Below, one piece after another: positions 30,001 through 39,000 of a stretch of 64,000 nt of DNA (positions are counted from its first letter, which is position 1; each line of letters opens with the position of its first letter). Both the position numbers and the translations under genes were made by a program. The stretch comes from Pantoea vagans (GTDB lineage Bacteria > Pseudomonadota > Gammaproteobacteria > Enterobacterales > Enterobacteriaceae): assembly GCF_001506165.1 (NCBI RefSeq), contig NZ_CP011427.1, positions 558,001-622,000 on the forward strand. The letters are read 5' to 3'. The notes beneath the pieces are model-generated. The model saw nothing but the letters and a program-made list of their open reading frames with translations, did no database searches and had not been told where the DNA came from.

Positions 30001-33000
30001 GGTAGCTGGAGTTTCACCCCAACCACACCGCTGGAGGCGGGTTCGCATAGTCTGACCACCACGGTGACAGACCCTGCGGGTAACACCGGTACGGCATCAA
30101 CGCCTGTTGCCTTTAATGTGGATACTACCCAGCCGGATCCGGCAAGTGGGCTGGTATTGAACAATGACAACAGCGGTACGCCAGTGCCGATCACCAATGG
30201 TGCGACCAATGACACCACGCCGGTATTAACCGGTACCGCGGATGCGGGCAGCACGGTCACTGTGTTGGATGGCACCACCGTGCTGGGCACCGTAGTGGTA
30301 GGGGACAATGGAAGCTGGAGCTTTACAACGCCAGCGCTGAGCCAGGGCGAGCACAGCCTGACCACCACCGTCACCAGCCCAGTGGGTAACGTCAGCGACC
30401 CTTCTGCACCGATCGTTGTCACCGTGGATACGCAGGCTCCGGCATCGGCGGGCGGTCTGCAGTTCACCACGGATGATGGCACACCGATTGCTACCGGCGG
30501 TTCAACCAGCGATACCACACCAACCTTGAGCGGTACGGCCGAAGCGGGCAGTACGGTCACGGTTTCTGAAGGCAATACGGTATTGGGCTCAGTGGTGGTT
30601 GGCAGCGATGGCACCTGGAGCTTCACACCAACCACACCACTGGATGAGGGCAGCCATAGCCTGACCACGGTGGTCACTGACCCTGCTGGTAACAGCAGTG
30701 CGCCAACCTCTGAAGTGATTGTCATTGTCGATAGCACCTCCCCAGGTGAGGTCGGCGATCTGCAACTCAGTAATGACTCTACGGGTGTGGCGGTGCCTAT
30801 TACCGCAGGCAGTGCCACCAACGACTCGACCCCTGTCCTCAGCGGTACCGCTGAGGCGGGCAGTATTGTCACCGTGAAAGATAACGGCATTGAAATCGGT
30901 ACGGCGATTGTCGGCAGCGATGGTAACTGGAGCTTTACCCCGGCTACCGCGTTGGATGATGGTCCACACAGCCTGACCACAATTGTGACTGACTCAACCG
31001 GTAACGCCGGTCCTGAATCTGATGCCTTTGCATTCAGCGTGGATACTGTTGCGCCAGATGCCGCGAATGCCGTGGTGTTGAACAATGACAACGGCGGAAC
31101 TGCTGTTCCGATCACGTCCGGTAGTGCCACCAATGACACGACGCCAGTGCTGAGTGGTACTGCCGAAGCGGGCAGCATCGTCACCGTGCGTGATGGTGAT
31201 ACGATTCTGGGCAGTGTGCAGGTCACTGATGGCGGTACATGGAGCTTCCCTTCTCCAGCGCTGAGCCAAGGTTCCCATAGCCTGACGGCGACAGTGACGG
31301 ATGCGGCTGGCAACAGCAGCCAACCTTCCACAGCCATCACCTTTACCGTAGACACGCAGGCGCCTGCTACTGCGGGTGCGGTGCAGTTGAGTAACGACAG
31401 CAGCGGCACATCCGTACCGATCACGGCTGGCAGCGTCACCAACGACAACACGCCAGTGCTGAGCGGAACGGCAGAAGTAGGCAGCACAGTTACCATCCTT
31501 GATGGCAGCAATGTGCTGGGCACGGTTGTCGTGGGTACTGGCGGTACCTGGAGCTTCACGCCAACACTGGCATTGGGCGAGGGTGCTCATAGCATCACCA
31601 CCACCGTCACCGATGCAGCAGGCAACGTCAGTGCACCGTCAGCGGCGATTGGCTTCACCGTGGACAGCACACCACCGGCCACACCAGTGGTGACCAGCCT
31701 CAGCAACAACAACGGCGGTACCGCTGTGGTCTTCACTGCGGGCAGCACCACCAATGACTCAACGCCTGTTATCCGCGGGACCGGTGAGGTCGGTGCCACT
31801 GTCACCATTCGTGATGGCAGCACTATTCTGGGTACGGCGATTGTCGGCACTAACGGCATCTGGCGTTTCGAGCCCACCACGGCGCTGGGCCAGGGCAGTC
31901 ACACTCTGACGGTCACGGCGACGGACACTGCAGGTAACACCAGTGCAGCTTCTGCGGGCATTACTTTCAGCGTGGATACCATTGCGCCAGACGCCATCAC
32001 TAATCTGGTGGCGAAAGATGACAGTGGCAATACGCTGACTGGCGTGACCAATGACAGCACACCAGCGCTGAGCGGCACGGCGGAAGCGGGCAGCATCATC
32101 AAAATCTATGATGGCTCAACGCTGATTGGTTCTACCCAGGCTGGCACCAACGGTGACTGGAACTTCACCACGCAACCGCTCACCGATGGCAGCCATAGCC
32201 TGAGTGCGACCGCCACCGATACCGCAGGGAACGTCAGTGCTGCCGGTAACGTGGTGACGGTGACGGTGGATACTTCCGTTCCGGTAACTCCTGAGTTTGT
32301 GGTGAACAACAATGATGTGACGCCTGTCGAGCCGGTAGCCAACAACGGCTACACCAACGACAACACACCGGCGTTGAGCGGTACTGCCACGGCCAATAGC
32401 CTGGTGATCATTTACGATGGCGATACCGCGATTGGCAGTGTCACCACGAATGCGCAAGGCGTGTGGAGTTTCACTACCGATACACTGGATGATGGCGCCC
32501 ATGCATTGACGATTACGGTAACGGATTCGGCGGGCAACGTCAGCCCGGCTTCTTCAGTGACCACAATCAATGTTGATACGGTGACCCCGGATGTAGCTAC
32601 CAATGTGTTGGTTAACAACAACGAAGGCAGCACACTGGTACCGATTGCGGCTGACGGTGCCACCAACGACACCACGCCAGAACTGACCGGTAGTGCTGAA
32701 GCGGGCACCATCGTCAGAATTTATGACGGCACGGATGAAATCGGATCGGTCCTGGTGGGCAGCACTGGCAACTGGACCTACACCACCGATACCCTCACTC
32801 AGGGCGAGCACAACCTGAGTGTGACGGTGACGGATGCGGCGGGGAATACCAGTGCTAATTCGCCAACCCTGACCTTCACCGTAGACAGCGAGGCCCCGGA
32901 TGCAGCGACAGGTCTGACGCTGGCGAATAACAACAGCGGCACAGAAGTGCCTATCGCTAACAACGGCACCACCAATGACAGCACCCCATTACTGCGCGGT

Positions 33001-36000
33001 ACCGCGGAAGCGAACAGCACCATTATCATTTCTGATGGCAACACGGTGCTGGGTACGGCAACGGCGGATGGTACAGGCAGCTGGAGTTTCTCACCAACGT
33101 TAACTGACGGCACGCATAATCTGACGGCAGTCGTGCGTGACGAGGCGGGTAACACCAGCCCGGTCAGCGGTACGGTAACAGTGACAATTGATACGGTGGC
33201 ACCGCCATCAGTCACCAACCTGGTGCTGACTAATAACATTGATGGCGCGGTTAACATCCCGAACGGTGGCCTGACCAACGACAATACTCCAGTGCTGAGC
33301 GGCAATGGTGAGGTGGGCAGTATTATCACCATCTCCGACGCCAGCGGTGTTCTGGGATCTACCACCGTTATTGCCGGTGGTACATGGAGCTTTACCCCGA
33401 CGACAGGCTTGGCAGATGGTTCCCATACCTTCAGCGTAACGGCGTCGGATACCGCAGGCAACGTCAGCGGCACCAGCACCATCAGTGCGGTGATTGATGC
33501 CACACCGCCAGCAGCCCCGAGTGCGATCACAGCCAGCAACGACAACGGTACAACACCGGTGGCGATTGCCAGCAATGCGACCACCAACGACAGCACACCA
33601 TTCCTGAGCGGCAGTGGTGAAGCGGGTAGCATCATCAGAATCTACGATGGTGCAACCGAGTTGGGCAGCACGGCGGTAGGGAGCAACGGTCAGTGGAGCT
33701 TCAGCGTGCCAGCGCTGGATGACGGTAGCTACACGCTGAGAGTGACGGCGACGGATGCAGCAGGCAACACCAGCCAGGCTGCGGATACCGTTAACTTCAC
33801 TGTGGATGCCACTCCACCAGCGATACCAACGCTGGTGGTGACCAACGACATTACCTCTGTGGTCGTCAACAACAATGGATTAACCAACGACAACACGCCT
33901 TCACTCAGTGGAAACGCGGAAGCGAACAGTGTGGTGACCATTTATGATGGCACCACGGTGATTGGCTCTACCACATCCACTGGCGCAGGCACCTGGACCT
34001 TTACTTCACCAACACTGACTGACGGCTCGCACACGCTGACGGTGACCGTCGCCGATGAGGCCGGCAACGTTAGCACCTCCGCTGCGACCACGGTGCGCAT
34101 CGATGCTACACCGCCGCAGCCGGTAAGCGATTTGCTGCTGCAAAACAACAACGATACCGCTAACCCAACCACCATCGCTAATGGTGGGACCACCAACGAC
34201 AGCACGCCTGTTGTCAGCGGTCAGGCGGAAGTGGGTTCAACCGTAACGGTCTATGAGGGCACCACCGTGCTGGGTACGGCGGTGGTAGATGCAGAGGGTA
34301 ACTGGAGTGTCACCACCTCTACGCTGTCGAATGCCACGCACACGCTGACCATCAACGTCACGGATCCGGCCGGTAACATCAGTTCCAACACCACAGCCAC
34401 AGTGACGGTGGATACCACTACGCCGGCGGAAGTCACGACGTTTGCAATTTATAACAACGCCAACACCACGCCAGTGCTGGTGGCAAACGATGGCTACTCC
34501 AATGACAACACCCCAGTGCTGCGTGGCACCGGTGTGGCAGGCACCACCATTAATATCATTATTGATGGCGTGCAGGTCGCGACGACCACAGTGGCGAGTA
34601 ACGGCGTATGGCGTTATGAAACAGGTATTGAGGCTGATGGTCCGCACAGCTATACCGTGTCGGTCACTAATGCCGCTGGGACCACCGGGCCGGAGTCCAC
34701 ACCTATTCAGATCACGATAGATACCAGCATACCGACAACGGTGCAGGCAGGTACCTTAGTGGTCAGTGATGATGTGGGTACACCTGCGACCTTGGCCTCC
34801 GGCGATACCACCGATGACAACACTCCAACCTTCAGTGGTACTGTCGAAGGTAACGCCACGGTATCTGTTTACGACGGCACCACGCTGTTGGGCACTGCTA
34901 CGGCGTCAGGAACGGGAGCCTGGACCTTCACGCCAGCCACTGGCTTGTCGAACGGTGACCACAGCTTCACCTTCACGGTGACGGATCAGGCGGGCAATAT
35001 CAGTGCCGCCAGTACGCCGGCCTTCACCCTGAATATTGAAGCGGGCTTGCCAACCGCCAGCGGTACACTGGTTATCACCGATGACAGCGGCAGTATGCCA
35101 GTCAACTTAACCGATGGCGCGAGTACGAAAGACACCACGCCAGTGTTAACGGGGGCGGCAACGGCTGGTGATGTGATTACCATCCACGATGGTTCGGGTA
35201 CGGGTACGGTATTGGGTAGCGTGACCGTGGGAGCGGATGGACAATGGAGTTTCACGCCTACTCTGGCCGATGGCTCTCATGCTATCTACGTGACCAATCT
35301 TGCGGGTACAGAATCCGATACTATTAATATCACCGTCGATACCGTGGCGCCTGTTGCGGTCAGTGACCTGGCGGCTGCCAATAATAACGGCAGCACACCG
35401 GTAGCGATTGCCAATAACGGGATCACTAACGACAGCACGCCGTTGCTGACAGGTACCACAGAGGCTAATGGTATTGTCACCATCTATGATGGCAACACTG
35501 TCGTCGGCTCAACCACCGCCAGCGGCACCGGCGCGTGGAGCTTTATCTCGCCAACTCTCAGCCAGGGCGCGCATACATTGAGCGTCACGGTAACGGATGC
35601 AGCAGGTAACGTTGGGCCGCGTTCATCGACAGTGAGCTTCACCATAGACAGCATTGCGCCGAACGCCACGACGCTGGTGGTCACCAATGATACCAACAGC
35701 ACCACCGTGCCAAACAATGGCTCGACCAACGACACTACGCCAACCCTGAGCGGCACGGCGGAAGCCAATGGACGCGTCTCTGTATACGATGGCACCACGC
35801 TGCTGGGTACGGCGATTGCCAGTGCTACGGGGGCATGGACCTTCACCTCAACGGCGCTGACACAAGGCACGCATACGCTGAATGTCACCGTAACGGATGC
35901 GGCAGGTAACGTCAGCGGAACCACCTCGTCCAACGTCGTTATTGATACCACGCCGCCAGCTGCAGTGGCCGGTTTGGCTGCCGCCAACAACAACGGCAGC

Positions 36001-39000
36001 ACGCCAGTCGCCATTGCTGCAGGTAGCAGCACCAACGACAACACACCTGCTCTCAGCGGTACTGCGGAAGCGGGCAGCGTTGTCAGGATCTATGACGGCG
36101 GTGTCTTGCTCGGTTCTGTCACCGCCAGTAGCACCGGCGCGTGGAGCTACACGTCAACCCAACTTGCGGATGGCAGCCACACCATCAACGTGACGGCGAC
36201 GGATGCGGCGGGCAACATCAGCCCGAATGCCTCTATCACCTTTACCGTGGTGACCGGCGCACCGAACCCGGTAGCGGGTCTGGTGGTCAACGACAACGCG
36301 GGTACCGTACAGGGCAACTTGACCAGTGGTCAGTCAACCGATGACACCACGCCAACCCTGAGCGGCACGGCTACGGCAGGCAATATTGTCGTCATCAGCG
36401 AAGGCACCACTGTGCTTGGCTCGGTGGTGGCGGGCAGCAATGGGGCATGGACCTTCACTACAGCAGCATTGAGCGAAGGTTCACATCCGCTGAGTGTGAC
36501 CGTGCGTGATGCAGCAGGCAACACCAGCACCGCGACCAACTTCACAGTGGTAGTGGACACCGTGGCACCGGCGACTTCATCGCTGGTGGTCACCAACGAT
36601 GTCACCAGTACCGCAGTGCCAAACGGTGGTTCGACCAATGACACCACCCCAACCCTGAGCGGGGTGGCGGAAGCTAACGGTCGTGTCTCCATCTACGATG
36701 GCAGCACGCTGTTGGGCACCACTACGGCCAGCGCTACCGGAGCATGGAGCTTCACCTCCACCACGTTGGCGCAAGGTTCCCATACCCTGAACGTCACGGT
36801 GACGGATGCCGCAGGTAACGTCAGTGGTACCACCAGCTCTGTCGTAGTGATCGATACCACGCCTCCGGCGGCGGTCGCGAGCCTGGCTGCGGCGAACAAC
36901 AACGGCAGTACGCCGATTGCGATTGCCGCAGGCAGCAGCACCAACGACAACACGCCAGCCATCAGCGGTACCGCTGAAGCGGGCAGCGTAGTCAAGGTCT
37001 ACGATGGCGGTACCTTGCTCGGTTCTGTTATTGCGGGCAGCAACGGTGCCTGGAGTCTGACCTCGACGACTTTGGCCGATGGTAGCCACACCATCAACGT
37101 CACAGCGACAGATGCAGCGGGCAACGTCAGCCCGAATGCCTCTATCACCTTCACGGTGGATACCGGTGTCCCTGTCGCAGTCACTAACCTGGTGGTCACC
37201 AACGATGTTACCAACACTGCGGTGCCAAACGGTGGTTCGACCAACGACAACACGCCAACGCTGAGCGGTACGGCTGAGGCGAATGCGATTGTGACGGTTT
37301 ACGACGGCACAACCGTACTGGGTTCCACCACCGCCAGCGGCACCGGCGCATGGAGCTTCGTCAGCCCGGCATTGAGCAACGGTACCCATCCGTTGAGTGT
37401 GACAGTGAAAGATGCGGCGGGTAACGTCAGCCCGGCATCGACCACGGTTTCCGTGATTGTCGATACCGTTGCGCCGAACGCCTCGACGCTGGTGATCACC
37501 AACGACGTCACCAATACCACGGTGCCGAATGGTGGATCGACCAACGACAGCACGCCAACCCTGAGCGGTACAGCGGAAGTCGGCAGCATCGTCAGAATCT
37601 ACGATGGCAGTACGCTGCTCACTTCGATCACAGTCGGCAGTACAGGGAACTGGAGCTACACCACGGGCGTACTGAGTCAGGGTTCACACCCGATCAGCGT
37701 CACTTCAACCGATGCAGCGGGTAACGTCAGTGCGACCACCAGCGCAACGGTGACAGTAGATACCGTGGTGCCAACGCTGACCCTGGCCGCTGCTAATAAC
37801 AACGGCAGTTCGTCGGTGGCGATTGCCGCAGGTACCAGTACCAATGACAACACGCCTGCGCTGAGCGGTACGACTGAAGCAAACAGCGTCGTCAGAATCT
37901 TCGACGGCGGTGTGCAGATCGGTTCTGTCACGGCCAGCAGCACGGGTGCGTGGAGCTGGACCTCCACCACTCTGGCGGAAGGCGCACACACTATCACGGC
38001 GACGGCGACAGATGCGGCGGGTAACGTCAGTAATACGCCATCGATTACCTTCACTGTGGATACTGTTGTCCCTAACGCTGTGACCAACCTGGTGGTCACC
38101 AACGATATCACCAGTACCGCGGTGCCAAACGGCGGTTCGACCAACGACAACACGCCAACACTCTCTGGTACAGCTGAGGCGAACGCGATTGTCACGGTGT
38201 ATGACGGCACCACGGTACTGGGATCCACCACCGCCAGCGGCACCGGCGCATGGAGCTTCGTCAGTCCGGTACTGACCAATGGTAGCCACCCTCTGAGCGT
38301 GACGGTGAAAGATGCGGCAGGCAACGTCAGCCCGGCATCAACAACCGTGACGGTCACGGTGGATACCGTCGCGCCGAACGTCTCAACGCTGGTGATTACC
38401 AACGATGTGACTAATACCACAGTGGCAAGCGGCGGTTCGACCAACGACACCACGCCAACGCTGAGCGGTACGGCGGAAGCGGGTAGCCGCGTGACCATCT
38501 ATGACGGCACCACCGTCTTGGGCACTGCGATTGCCAGCGGCACTGGAGCATGGACCTTCACCACCTCAGTATTGACGCAGGGCTCACACCCGATCAGCGT
38601 GTCGGTCACGGATGCGGCCGGTAACGTCAGTGGCAGAACCAACGCCACGGTAGTTATCGACACCACACCTCCGGCAGCCGTCACCAGTCTGGTGGCAGCA
38701 AACAACAACGGCAGCACGGCGGTGACGATACCGAACAACGGTGTCACTAACGACAGCACGCCGCTGTTAACCGGTAATGGCGAAGTCGGGGCCAAAGTCA
38801 GCATCTATGATGGCAGCAACCTGCTGGGTACCACCACCGTCGGCAGCAACGGCAGCTGGAGCTTCATCTCCACCACGCTGAGCAACGGCACCCATACCAT
38901 TAACGTCACGCAGACCGATGTGGCGGGTAACGTCAGCCCAACGGCATCGACGGTGATGACTATCGATACTGTGGCACCTGCGGCGGTGACTAACCTGGTG

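Noticed and set aside
29079..31559. 826-aa open frame on the minus strand within the adhesin gene
   Set aside because: It mirrors the regular codon pattern of the Ig-like repeats, has a low-complexity Pro/Val/Ser-rich product, and no ribosome site or domain. Antisense shadow, as are many shorter minus-strand frames there.
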